A stretch of DNA of 64,000 nucleotides, from contig QJPP01002941.1 in assembly GCA_003996215.1 (NCBI GenBank), positions 1-64,000 of the forward strand, in the 5' to 3' direction. Source of the DNA: Jaltomata sinuosa (taxonomy: Eukaryota; Streptophyta; Magnoliopsida; Solanales; Solanaceae). The notes under the pieces are model-generated. The model did not search any database and was not told the DNA's origin. It saw only the letters and a list, made by a program, of their open reading frames with translations. The position numbers were made by a program, and so were the translations under genes. Shown one piece after another: positions 47,997 to 57,530 of the stretch (position 1 is its first letter; the number at the start of each line of letters is the position of its first letter).

Positions 47997-49769
47997 GTGT
48001 GGAGTGAAGTGAGAGAGTTGCCACAAAATCAATCTAACCTTCTTATTTGTTCTTCTCTTAGTAAGGATAATTATGTAGGTACAAAGTTGGCAAACGGAGG
48101 AGCACAAACTCTCAACAAGAAGATTACCCTTAATGATGTGATGAATGTGATAGTCTCCTTAAACAAACGGCTTGAAGCATGTTTCAACACGTTGAGGGGA
48201 GTTTCACTCCAAGGTAAAGAAGGTCTTTCTTGTGAACTTCAAGGTAAAATAGCTAAACTTGACACTTTAAAACTCTCCAATGAACAAAGTGTGAGTGATA
48301 GATCATCTTCTTGTGAGCTTAATGGTTCTTTACCATCTCATGATAATGTATTTGTGGAGAGTGTTCATACGTTAGTTAATCCTATTGATGACCAAATTGA
48401 TTCTTTTTGCAAGATCGATTTGTGTCCACCTAGTGTTGATACTTGTGCTTTGAATGATAGTACATTATCGTGTGATTCTTTTCCATATAGTGATAATGTC
48501 TTTATTGAGAGTGTTCATACACTAGTTGATCCTATTGATGACCGAATTGATTCTTCTTGTAAGATTGATTTGTGTCCACCTAGTATTGACACTTGTGCTT
48601 TGAATGATAATACATTGTCATGTGATGATGAGAGTGAAGAGACTGGTATGTTTGAAAAGAAAGATAGCATGCTTAAACTTCACTTATTTTTCTATTTCTT
48701 GAAATCCATTAAGAATATAGGGTTGGGTGACGATTGTTCTACCTACCCAATTGTTGATATCAACCTCTCACTTTTTAAAAAGAATGATCTTTTGAGTAAA
48801 GATAACATTGATTTGCTTGATTATTTGAGAAACCCAACTAGTGATTGTTCTTGTGATGTTGGTCTTGATTGTGATCCTTTGTATGAAACCCCACCTTTGT
48901 TTGATAAAGATAAGGATGAATTACTTATTTCATGTGATGACTTGAGTGATAACCTATTTGATGTCAGTGGTGGTTTGTGTCAAATTGGAGATTCTTCTTT
49001 TGAAAAGGAGGGTGATACTTGTTTGAAATATGGGACTTCTTCTTTGGATTGTCCTATTCTTGCTAATATGCTTGGAGAAATTGTTTTATCTAATAGTGAT
49101 CTTATAAGTGTCCACCCCACGGATGAAGTAATTTTGCGAAACACCTTTCTTTACTATCTATTTGCATTTGATGATACTCTTACTTGTGTTGAGTATGCAT
49201 CTTGTGTTGATATTAGTTCTAAGAGGGTAGATGCTTCTTTTATTGATCACGATATGTGGATGCCCTTTCCTTATGATCCCGGTGGTACTTTAAATTTGTA
49301 TGATTTGATCATGCTATCATCTTGGAAGTGGTTTTATCTTGAAACAGAGAATCAATTGTGCTTTATGTCTCCTAGAACCAATGGGATATTGACTACTTGG
49401 TATTTTGACACCATTGGAACTTTTAGGAAATCCATATTTCATGATCTTTGGAATAGCCAAGTATTTTGTATTTCATTTGAAAGATTGTTCCTTTTGAGGA
49501 TAGTTGATGCTTGGTTATATAACAAGTTTGTGTATCCTTGGCATGTTGGAAGGATTGATAGTGCTAAGGCTAACCCTCATGCCTTGAGGTATTTGTTGTT
49601 GTTTGTTTTCCTTATGGTTTTTCTAAGTTTGGATTCGAGGACGAATCCTTTTCAAGAAAGGGAGAATGATGCAAGCCAAGTTTCCTCAAAATCTTGCACA
49701 CGAAGCCGAGCTAATGAGTTTGTAGACTTTTCATCGAGTCACTACTTTGGAGGCTTGGAGGGTGCTTGA
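47997..49769 (+). CDS. Array C unit 6: unrecognised protein, 590 residues, truncated in the last LTR
   Basis: Same protein, full length up to the LTR, then a premature TGA replaces TGG (GGLEGA then stop), removing the last 30 residues. Private changes include ICSSLSK, NKKITL, EETGMFE and FKKNDL. Its 5' part follows unit 4, in line with the two-unit duplication. Because the last LTR is an original outer end of the element, the stop probably reflects longer independent decay there. Confidence 0.65.
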   Translation: MWSEVRELPQNQSNLLICSSLSKDNYVGTKLANGGAQTLNKKITLNDVMNVIVSLNKRLEACFNTLRGVSLQGKEGLSCELQGKIAKLDTLKLSNEQSVSDRSSSCELNGSLPSHDNVFVESVHTLVNPIDDQIDSFCKIDLCPPSVDTCALNDSTLSCDSFPYSDNVFIESVHTLVDPIDDRIDSSCKIDLCPPSIDTCALNDNTLSCDDESEETGMFEKKDSMLKLHLFFYFLKSIKNIGLGDDCSTYPIVDINLSLFKKNDLLSKDNIDLLDYLRNPTSDCSCDVGLDCDPLYETPPLFDKDKDELLISCDDLSDNLFDVSGGLCQIGDSSFEKEGDTCLKYGTSSLDCPILANMLGEIVLSNSDLISVHPTDEVILRNTFLYYLFAFDDTLTCVEYASCVDISSKRVDASFIDHDMWMPFPYDPGGTLNLYDLIMLSSWKWFYLETENQLCFMSPRTNGILTTWYFDTIGTFRKSIFHDLWNSQVFCISFERLFLLRIVDAWLYNKFVYPWHVGRIDSAKANPHALRYLLLFVFLMVFLSLDSRTNPFQERENDASQVSSKSCTRSRANEFVDFSSSHYFGGLEGA

Positions 49770-50266
49770 GATGAATACTTGAAGGCCAACAACTTGCTCA
49801 AATGGAAGTACAAGGAAGAAGGGAGAAAAGGGCTATGTATGCAAAATGGCTATTTTTAGAATACAAGTCCTCAAGTTTAAGAAGACTAAGAAGACCCTCA
49901 TTTCATTAAGGGTATTTTTGTAATAATTATTATTAGTCTTCACCCTTAGTCTAGCTTAGTATAAATACTACACTTAGCCATTTTATTAGGGAGACTATTT
50001 TGATTATTGAGATTATGTGTGAAACTCTTGTGATAGTTGAGGCTAAGGCCATTGTTGCTTGAAATGTTGATGTGATTGCTTGCTAGAGGAAATCATTCCT
50101 CTTGAGGGTTATCTCTATAAGTTAGGTGCTTATTTGAATATTCGAAGGAGGTCGTTACTTTAATATAGTATCGGTTGCCTTTGATTTCACTTTTGTGTCT
50201 ACCTTTTTATCTTTTTTATCTTTAATTCTTTGTTTCTTTATCTTCCACGTATCCGCTATTGTATCA
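49667..50266 (+). repeat. Array C, LTR 7 (original right end)
   Basis: 600 bp, with a nine-base deletion (tttaattctttgtttc) and several private substitutions (gagatgaat, ctacactta, ttgtgatag, tccacgtatccgc). It is followed directly by the aaagg target duplication rather than a primer site. The outer LTRs 1 and 7 carry more private changes than the inner ones, as expected if the inner copies arose later. Confidence 0.95.
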
Positions 50267-51019
50267 AAAGGGGTCGTCCATAGTCACCTCCAAGTCGGTA
50301 TGGTCCTCAGGCACTCCAACTCGCCTGCATAAATCAGACACCAAACCCGGAAGATAGGGGCCTTTCCTGTGACCCCGGTAGAAGTCCTTCCATTCGGAGA
50401 TAATCTGCTCCCCCACATTCATAATGATGTCTTGCATGGCACAAGCAACCACCAGGGCTCGATCATAGTTCACGTCGGTCGTGTTACCCGATGTGCGGAT
50501 CCTCCGGGATACCAAGTTGAGCCATATCCTAGCCTCTGCAGAAAAGTAGGTGCTAGTGACGCCCTCGGGGCTGACCCAGTAAACCTGATCCCTGAACGTT
50601 GCATCTACCAGAGTGTCCCTCAACCAAGTCATATCTTAAAGCCTCGCCTTAGCCTCGTATGCAGCGTTGGAGACGTGACGCACTCCAAGCACCTTGTTGA
50701 CAGTATGGGCATCCACTGGAACGTCCCTTCCTCGGATGCGGATAGTGGGGTTGGGCTCATCCCAACGGACTGTAGGGAGAATGGCATAGAACTCCCGTAC
50801 CCATCCTGTCCGTGTGGCAGGGGGAGCTACTAGCAAGGACTCCCAGCTAAACTCTTGAACCTTACGGTGGAAGGCGACTACTTTATCGTCCACCCCGGTC
50901 ATCTTGCAACCCCTCTCATAACAGATGCCCAACCTCCAGTAATCCAAAAACCTCTCCCGACTAGCTTCATCGGGAAAGCGGGCATAATCATATACGGGCA
51001 GTTGTCCTCCTTCAGCCAT
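50267..51019 (-). pseudogene. Antisense transposon-protein ORF of element B, N-terminal part
   Basis: Minus-strand ORF starting at ATG 51019 (MAEGGQLPVYDYARF). A CTTGTTACATTACAG tract just upstream looks like a 3' splice site. It reads GWVREFYAILPTVRWDEP, IRIRGRDVPVDAHTVNKVLGV, then after an in-frame TAA (50633-50635) ...FSAEARIWLNLVSRRIRTSGNTTDVNYDRALVVACAMQ, INVG-like IIMNVGEQII, and LVSDLCRRVGV. These blocks match the plant family annotated in Pfam as 'putative plant transposon protein' (Transposase_32), whose activity is unproven. The frame runs straight into 30926-30513 across the site of array C. With three stops it is a pseudogene, or possibly an expressed truncated form. Confidence 0.8.
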
Positions 51020-52135
51020 TTGTATGAATAACCTGTAATGTAACAAGAGTTGGGTTAGAACTCGATAAGGCATAAGGGGTTCAGAAAATGGGGAAATTTT
51101 TTTTAAGTGTTAACTTGAGAAGCTACTGGTTCGCGGCCTTCCCTATAGCGGATGATCTTCCGCCATAGCGGAAAAATATTTGTTATAGCGGAACCCAACC
51201 GCTATAGCGGTATTCATCATCCCCAAAGCTCCAAGGGGTGCGGCAATGGCGCCCTTGGTCCAAAACTCCATTTTTGATGTTCCAAGTTCAGATCTACCTA
51301 CCCAAGGTACCCCATTACTATTTCCTACAAATATTTGGGCATTATAACCCCTATAAATCATCCAAATCACCATTTTTATTCAAGAGCAACCCTTCACATT
51401 CCACCCCCGTTTTGGCCCATTTTTGGCCAATAATAGTGTAATCCTTACGTCCAGAACGCCTGGAAGGCATTGTAAACGTAAGGGAAGCATCCATGCTTCG
51501 GGAATTCAATAAAATTCAACCAAAAGTTCAAGTTCAAAAACCCACTTCAATATACACCCAAGTTCCTAGGTTTCTACCATAATCATGTCTAAATTCGTGC
51601 AAGGAAGTAAGGGAACAAGTAGAAACGAGTCTTACCTGAGAATTCCGACGTCGGGAGCAAAGTGATCGGGAGAGAATGGGGTGTGTTCGAAGGGAATATG
51701 GGGAGAATGAGGGTGAAATCCATTTTTTCCCTATTTCAAAACTACTGTCAACTGCTATAGCGATTGACGGACCGTTGTAGCAGAAGCGCTATGGAGGAAT
51801 AAATTTGCTATAGTGAACGGAAATCCAAATTGGGAAAGAAAAAGTTCTCCAGGATATTTTGAATTCGTTGCTTCAACATTAAGCGAGACCCCAGATTTTC
51901 TTGGGTACTCGGGAATGTCACATGTGAGTTTTCATGGGTAATTCAAATTCTCCGAGGGAGTGGGATCGTCTAATCTTCCTCAAGTCGATGCGATTAATTG
52001 AGAAAGGCTGGTACTTTGCATAGGTTCGTAGATTACGTGGTCAATTGGGATGGTGAAAGTCCCGGGCTAGCCTCACTCATCTTGTCAGTATTCTAGGATC
52101 GTTCGGGGATGAGCGATGGATAAATTGGAATCTGT
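51020..52135. other. Element B interior upstream of the antisense ORF
   Basis: No ORF of substance. It holds two clusters of ctatagcgg palindromes (51140-51210 and 51745-51815) and would contain any promoter and first exon of the antisense gene. It ends with gataaattggaatctgt, shared with the LTR-proximal region of D. A gttcggggatgagcgatgga stretch lies at the place of the end of pol and polypurine tract. Confidence 0.5.
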
Positions 52136-54919
52136 TGTAACGACCAGACCCGTCGTTACCTTAAGAATCGAAAATCAAATTATTTTGGGAATTAAATTAA
52201 AGTATGTTATTTAAGTAGGGTGACGTAAGAGGGAAATTTCTGTTTTAATTAAAATGACCCGGGCTTACGTCACTCCGCTATAGCAGTAATTATTCCGCTA
52301 TAGCGGGACCGCTATAGCGGAGGGCTAACAGCCATAGCGGAGTGACGGGAAACAGAAGCTCAAAAATGGGATTTTATTAAAAAAGTTTCTCCTCCTCAGT
52401 TAGAAAACGTAGGAGGGTTTCTCCAAAAACCCTCTCATACTGCTCCAAGGCTAGGGAATCATGAGGATAAGGGGTCATGGCTGGAGGGACGCGAAACAAC
52501 AAATTCCAAGACCATCATTCAGCCGGGAATGCCTTCACGGAGCCGGAAACATATGGTTGCAGCTGTTTGGCGTCTAGGTAGGCTAGGTTTTCATGAGTAG
52601 TTAGACCCGCTTACATTCTGTACTTATTGTATAGTGGAATGGAGAGTTCATGTTGTAGGCCTCCGGGCACGGAGTCTGGTGGAGTTGGTATTAGTTATGA
52701 GTGAGCTAAGGCTTGGTTGGATTGAACTATGGATTGATTGTAGTTAATTGAGGCTGTTTATGTTGTCTTCCTATGCTAAAAATGATAGACTCAGGGACAG
52801 GGATGTCGGAAAGGTTTGGAAAACCGGGGATTGCAAAGACAACTAGGTGGGTATGAAAATGGGAAACTCCTAGGTGGGGGTTTCGGGAATGCGAAAGGCA
52901 TGTTAAGGAATCTTTGGTTGCTAAGGCCTAAGGGTGAAAACTCGTATTGTTGTTATCTATGTATGTCCCGGATTAATGGGGTGGTTATATTATGTTAAAA
53001 AGGGGAAATCGTTCATTATGTGTAAACAAGGGTGAGTGTGTTTAGTCTTCGGACGAAGGTCAAGGTTCAACTATATACCCGGAATAGGGGGTAGGTGATG
53101 GCTTACGATTTCTGTGAAAATTGTATGTGCTTGTACTCTTATCTAAGTGGTTGTATGAATTGCATTGCTTAGAGGGATTGTGTAGAATGTCTTAAGGTTC
53201 CTGTTTTACAGTCTGTGAGTTGAACGATGTGTACTTGTTGGTTTACAAGTTGTGTGTTCATATATTACCTGTGAATTATTGACATTCGGTTGGCTCGGGT
53301 ACCACGCCTGGTAGTGGTATACTAACGGTTGGCACGGGTACCACGCCTGGTACAGGTATAACAAAAGGTTAGCACGGGTACCACGCCTGGTACAGGTAAA
53401 CTAACGGTTAGCACGGGTACCACGCCTGGTACAGGTATAAGAAACGGTTGGCACGGGTACCACGCCTGGCACAGGTAAACTAACGGTTGGCACGGGTACC
53501 ACGCCTGGTACAGGTATAACAAACGGTTGGCACGGGTACCACGCCTGGTACAAATTACTAACGGTTGGATCGGGTACCACGCCTGGTACAAATTACTAAC
53601 GGTTGGCTCGGGTACCACGCCTGGTACAAATTACTAACGGTTGGCTCGGGTACCACGCCTGGTACGGGTTTACTTTTCTATATCATTGCATTGTTACTGA
53701 TTGTCTTGCATTGACTGGTATTGGTTCCGTGAGTTGACCGAGTTGCCTTGTTGTATTGTGATATTGGTTGGTGGTCCTTGAGTGACCGAAAATTCTGTTA
53801 TATCTGTTGAATTGGTCTTGGTTTAGGCCGGGTTATCTGTTAACACTTAGGTGTTGGTTAGAAGGGATCCCAGGATGGGTCCGGGCTAGACAAAAGGAAG
53901 AATTATGGATTCTGTGATTGTTGTTTAGAGGGTATCCTGGGGTGGATCCGGGCTATACGACAAGGGTTGTGTTGGTTATGTTGTTGATTTGATCATAGTT
54001 ATAAAAATGATTTACATGTGGTTGGTAAACTAGGGAATTGGCCGAATGTTTTACATGGTGTGACTGGCGGGTAATATCCTGGGAGGAGTTGTTTAGGGAT
54101 CCGGGGCGGGTCCGGGTTACTTGTGCGTAGTGGGTCTGGAATGACAGGGTCTGGGTTGTTCCTGGATGCATAGTCATGGGGGTTGACTAGGTCAACGGGG
54201 AGGCAGTTAGAGTTGGATTTAGCGGTTGGGCTAAGCGTTATGTGACTTGGGAAGTCCAAGGGCTGTGTGTGACTTGGGAAGTCTAAGGGTAGTGTGACTT
54301 GGAAGTCTAGGCTTAGTGATGTTTTGGAGAACCAGAGAAAGAGGGGGTTGGCAGTAGAAGGAATAGAAAGGGTTGAGGTAAGGGGTGCGAGTGGACGATC
54401 GGTTGAGATCGGGTCCGGTAAGGGGAAAGGGGTGAAGGATGGGGTTACTTTGTTTATTTTCATGCTTTCCCTATTTTCTTATATGATGGTAGGAATGGAT
54501 TCGGGTCGACCGATGATGCCTACCAGTACGTGTGGTTGTACTGACTCTACTCTTGCTATACCTTTTTGGTATAGTCTGGTTGCAGGGCTGGTGGTGTTTC
54601 ATAGGTACATGACGATGGTGATCTCCAGCAGCTTCTGTCCTTCGATTCCATGACGGAAGTTGTGTCTCTTTTACATGTTCTGTATAATCTTGTAGTAGCT
54701 CTTGTACCTGTTTAGACTAGGTCCTAGGGAGGGTGATTTATATTCAAAACTGTTTTCTATTTTCAAATGTTGTAATAACAAGGTTTTCATAATAAAAGGA
54801 AAGGCTATTTTTTCTACTTCCTATTTTCCGCAAGTTACCTGTTGGACAGGGGGTGCGGGTTCGTCTATCTAGGTGGTTAGAGTAGGCGCCCGCACGGCCC
54901 GGTAGATTGGGTCGTGACA
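52136..54919 (+). repeat. Element B, 3' LTR
   Basis: 2784 bp, tgtaacgacc...gtcgtgaca. It opens with a perfect 7-bp inverted repeat, TAACGAC-cagaccc-GTCGTTA (52138-52158). It carries ctatagcgg palindromes at 52270-52345, ten hairpin units at 53297-53673, the gtgacttgggaagtc repeats at 54240-54310 and the aataaaaggaaagg region near 54790. The right flank begins atcac. The left partner LTR is truncated. Confidence 0.9.
53297..53673 (+). repeat. Ten tandem hairpin units in the B LTR
   Basis: Ten copies of gggtaccacgcctggtac at 35-40 bp spacing, separated by acaggtataacaaacggttggc or the shorter aaattactaacggttggc. Each unit contains the inverted repeat GTACCA-cgcc-TGGTAC and could fold into a short hairpin. 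Earlier units have the long spacer and the last three the short spacer, showing two rounds of local amplification. Confidence 0.95.
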
Positions 54920-54945
54920 ATCACCTTCTTTTTCGGGACACCCCC

Positions 54946-54956
54946 ATTTATATATA
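54946..54956 (+). promoter_or_regulatory. TATA box of the broken small heat-shock gene
   Basis: atttatatata, about 125 bp upstream of the ATG at 55081, and 26 bp after the last base of the B LTR. Almost no native promoter remains between the LTR and the TATA box. I see no clear GAAnnTTC-type heat-shock element in the 26 bases. Confidence 0.65.
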
Positions 54957-55080
54957 GCACAACACCTTCCTTCTTTCATCATCATCATAAGCAACAAGAA
55001 GTCATCAGACAAATCAAACTCCACAATCCAAAGACCAGTTTCAAGTCCTCTGTTTTCTTCACTTAAGATAGAAAAAAAGA

Positions 55081-55540
55081 TGCCTTTGATTCCAAGCTTC
55101 TTCGGTGGTCGTAGGAGCAACATCTTCGACCCCTTTTCACTAGACGTATGGGATCCCTTCCTGGACTTTCCAACTTCAAACAATGTCCCATCCTCTGCTC
55201 GTGAAACCTCTGTTTTTGCAAATGCAAGAATTGATTGGAAAGAAACCCCAGAAGCCCATGTCTTCAAAGTGGACGTACGAAAGAGCAAGTGAAAGTTGAA
55301 GTAGAACAAGGAAGAATATTACAGATAAGCGGTGAGAGGAGCAGAGAGCAAGAGGAGAAGAACGATCAGTAGCACCGTACGGAGAGGGGCAGCGGCAAGT
55401 TTGTAAGGAGATTCAGGCTGCCGGAGAATGTTAAAATGGGGGAAATTAAGGCAGCGATGGAGAATGGAGTGCTCACTGTTACTCTTCCAAAAGAAGAGGA
55501 GAAGAAGCCTGAGGTGAAGGCTATCGATATCTCTGATTAA
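55081..55540 (+). pseudogene. Class I cytosolic small heat-shock protein (HSP17/18-type) pseudogene
   Basis: Begins MPLIPSFFGGRRSNIFDPF-LDVWDPF, the diagnostic N-terminus of plant class I small heat-shock proteins, followed by FANARIDWKETPEAHVFKVDV. About 20 bases then appear to be missing (the DLPGLKK part of the alpha-crystallin domain), which shifts the frame and gives a stop after 70 codons. The rest is recognisable in another frame: EQVKVEVEQGRILQISGERSREQEEKNDQ, a TAG where the conserved Trp should be, SGKFVRRFRLPENVKMGEIKAAMENGVLTVTLPK, and the KAIDISD C-terminus with its I-x-I motif, ending with TAA at 55540. An intact gene would encode a chaperone that holds unfolding proteins during heat stress. 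Element B has replaced its upstream promoter. Confidence 0.93.
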
Positions 55541-56776
55541 AATTGTTAACTAAACCAAGTTTTTGTTCAAAGTCCTAGTCCAATAATGTATGTATCTTTT
55601 GTAATTTACTTGTCTGTATATTTGTCTATGCCTGGTTGTTGGTCTTCCATGATCAAGAGATTAATATAATATTTGTGAGTGTTATTTCATTGTCATTCAG
55701 TGAGATTTTTATACTGTTTCTCTATTTTTCATTCATGTTAGATAGCTTGTTGTGAGGGTGAATTGTTTCTTCTTGACATATGGACTATGGAGTAGTAACA
55801 TATATTTTGTTTCTCTGTTTTACTTGCCCTGTTCCATTTTTTGTTAGGAAGTGATCCTCATGGTCGTGTGCTGATTAATCAATTAATACAAAGTGGCTCA
55901 TCTGCTTTTGTAGAGGATAAAGGTATCATTAGGTCAGCGAATGTTCGACTACTAGCACTCTGTTGGACGCTAATATTACTAGCATTCAAGTTTTGAAGTT
56001 CATCCTTATGGGATTAACATTTTACGCAACATAAGCAGCGCTAAATGGAATAGGTATTATTTTTTGATAAGTTCGGATTCGACAAGAGTTTCATTTTGTA
56101 ATACTATGATTGAGAATTTGGCCCACAAATGAATAGAAAATATAATTCGTTCACGTTTGAGTTATTTTCACCCGTTCAATCTTAATTCATTTAAAACTTC
56201 ATTGATTTGACGAGAAGTCTCTCAAAAGTGGTTTTCTCCGTCTAGTAAAAAGGACGAGAGTATTATATTTCATCTTTCCTTCTTCATTCTAAAAGGTTGA
56301 TTTCGTAAAATCAAGTTGGAAGCTTTTATAAGCTTCCATCGCCTCCTCTTAAGTGCGGAGGTCATATTAATTTTGCCGATGAGTTTGTGGTCGCATATCA
56401 ATTAAGAAATCTCTTTCGATTTACTTTTCAATAGATTATATTTCAACCTTGATAAACGAAAGAGGGCATAGGGATACAAAAACATTTTTCAACCATAAAA
56501 TTATGAAGTCGGCTCAATGAGTGGGTGAGACTAGTCTATTCTCCATTTACAAGTTAATCTTTTCAAGATAGTCTTTCAGGATGTTTTGATAGTTGGTCGA
56601 GCTAATATGAAGAAGTCCAAATAACAAATTATTTGATAAACTGAAAATTCGAGTAGAAAACCTTTAATTTGATATGTAATTTAACCATTAACTCCTCATA
56701 TTCATGAAAATATATTTGTTCAAAGTTGGATTTGTACGAGCTCATTTGAAAAATTGTCTATAGCATTGTTTACAAC
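55541..56776. other. Intergenic, nothing recognised
   Basis: The first ~150 bases are the likely 3' untranslated region of the pseudogene (tgtatcttttgtaattt, then ttaatataat). The remaining AT-rich sequence shows no convincing ORF, repeat or RNA gene. Confidence 0.5.
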
Positions 56777-57530
56777 CGTCACGATCCGAAATACGAGGAA
56801 ATGATGGCACCTATCTTACATCCAATGATAGGTAACAATTCAACAATAGAAGTGCATACGCAGAATTAAAAAACTTAAGAGCAATAAAAGTCACGATCCA
56901 ATCCTTTTCATAAAAATCCATAAAGGAAATACATAAATAAATACATAACTCTCCAAAATTCGATGTCACTAGTACAAGCCTCTATAATATGGATACAAAT
57001 CCAAAATTCATAAAATATCTAAAAGACAGACACGATAAAGATAAAGAGATCCAGAGGACTGTGAATCATCCCGGTGGCTACCTCAGGACCTTGGAAGAAG
57101 AGTTGACCAACAATCGATCAATGACCACAAGTACTCGGCTCCGAACTTGTACACGAAATGCAAAATTAAATAAGCGTGAGTAGTAATCCACATGTACTCA
57201 GCAAAATTGTTGATTGTCCTTAATTCAAAATAATGACGAGGTTAATCCTAATCACTCAAATTCGATACCTCCTGTATCTACCTCTCCAATTCCAATGTAC
57301 GGGACTAACAACTCATGTATATAATAATTTATAAATTTACTCAAAGGTCTCAAAATCACAATTAAATCATATATAAGAGAAGTAAAGTCACTGACACAGA
57401 CAATCAATAGAATTTTCACTTCAAAACGGTGCAAGTCAAGGAGAGATGATGTAATGGGATGACTACGTACATTAGCGTGAGCATTTGAGAAGTGCTCAAT
57501 CGAAACAAGCCGTAGTTCAATTATCTAAAT
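56777..57530 (-). mobile_element. Minus-oriented LTR remnant
   Basis: Starts cgtcacgatccgaaatacgagg...tgatggcacctat, the reverse complement of the 3' end of a gypsy-type LTR and similar to the start of the remnants at 1210 and 2227. It continues with low-complexity LTR-like sequence (gtactcagcaaaattgttga). No internal region follows, so it is a solo LTR or fragment. The right limit is approximate. Confidence 0.5.

Larger units (their letters stand above)
30932..50266 (+). mobile_element. Element C: tandem array of seven LTRs and six interiors
   Basis: A 19,335-bp array in which an LTR of about 609 bp (tgatgcaag...ttgtatca) alternates with an interior of about 2.5 kb. LTR starts are 30932, 34047, 37164, 40281, 43404, 46555 and 49667, giving periods of 3115, 3117, 3117, 3123, 3151 and 3112 bp. 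Each LTR is followed by attggtatcagagct (initiator tRNA-Met primer site) except the last. Each interior ends in a purine-rich tract (caagaaagggagaa or caacaaagggagaa). No protease, RT or integrase is present, so the element is non-autonomous. The end of its ORF (DSRTNPFQERE-) resembles the usual end of plant gypsy pol. A single flanking target duplication implies amplification in place by unequal recombination. Confidence 0.93.
28042..54919 (+). mobile_element. Element B: non-autonomous relative of D, without gag-pol, with an antisense ORF
   Basis: The left side is the last 1.17 kb of an LTR (28042-29210) matching 53764-54919, followed by a primer site. The right side is a complete 2784-bp LTR (52136-54919). 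Without the inserted array C, the interior is about 3.6 kb and shows no gag, RT or integrase. Instead it carries a minus-strand gene of the plant transposon-protein type (51019 to 30513). The bases just before the right LTR (taaattggaatctgt/tgtaacga), the initiator-tRNA primer site and the hairpin repeats in the LTR all match element D. It is therefore probably a derivative that used D-type machinery (inference). Confidence 0.8.

Noticed and set aside
50369..50833. 154-codon plus-strand ORF
   Set aside because: It is the opposite-strand shadow of the transposon-protein ORF, which carries recognisable conserved blocks.
53297..53673. Regularly spaced palindromic repeats resembling a CRISPR array
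   Set aside because: The spacers are themselves repeats of one another, the array is inside an LTR, and this is a plant genome.
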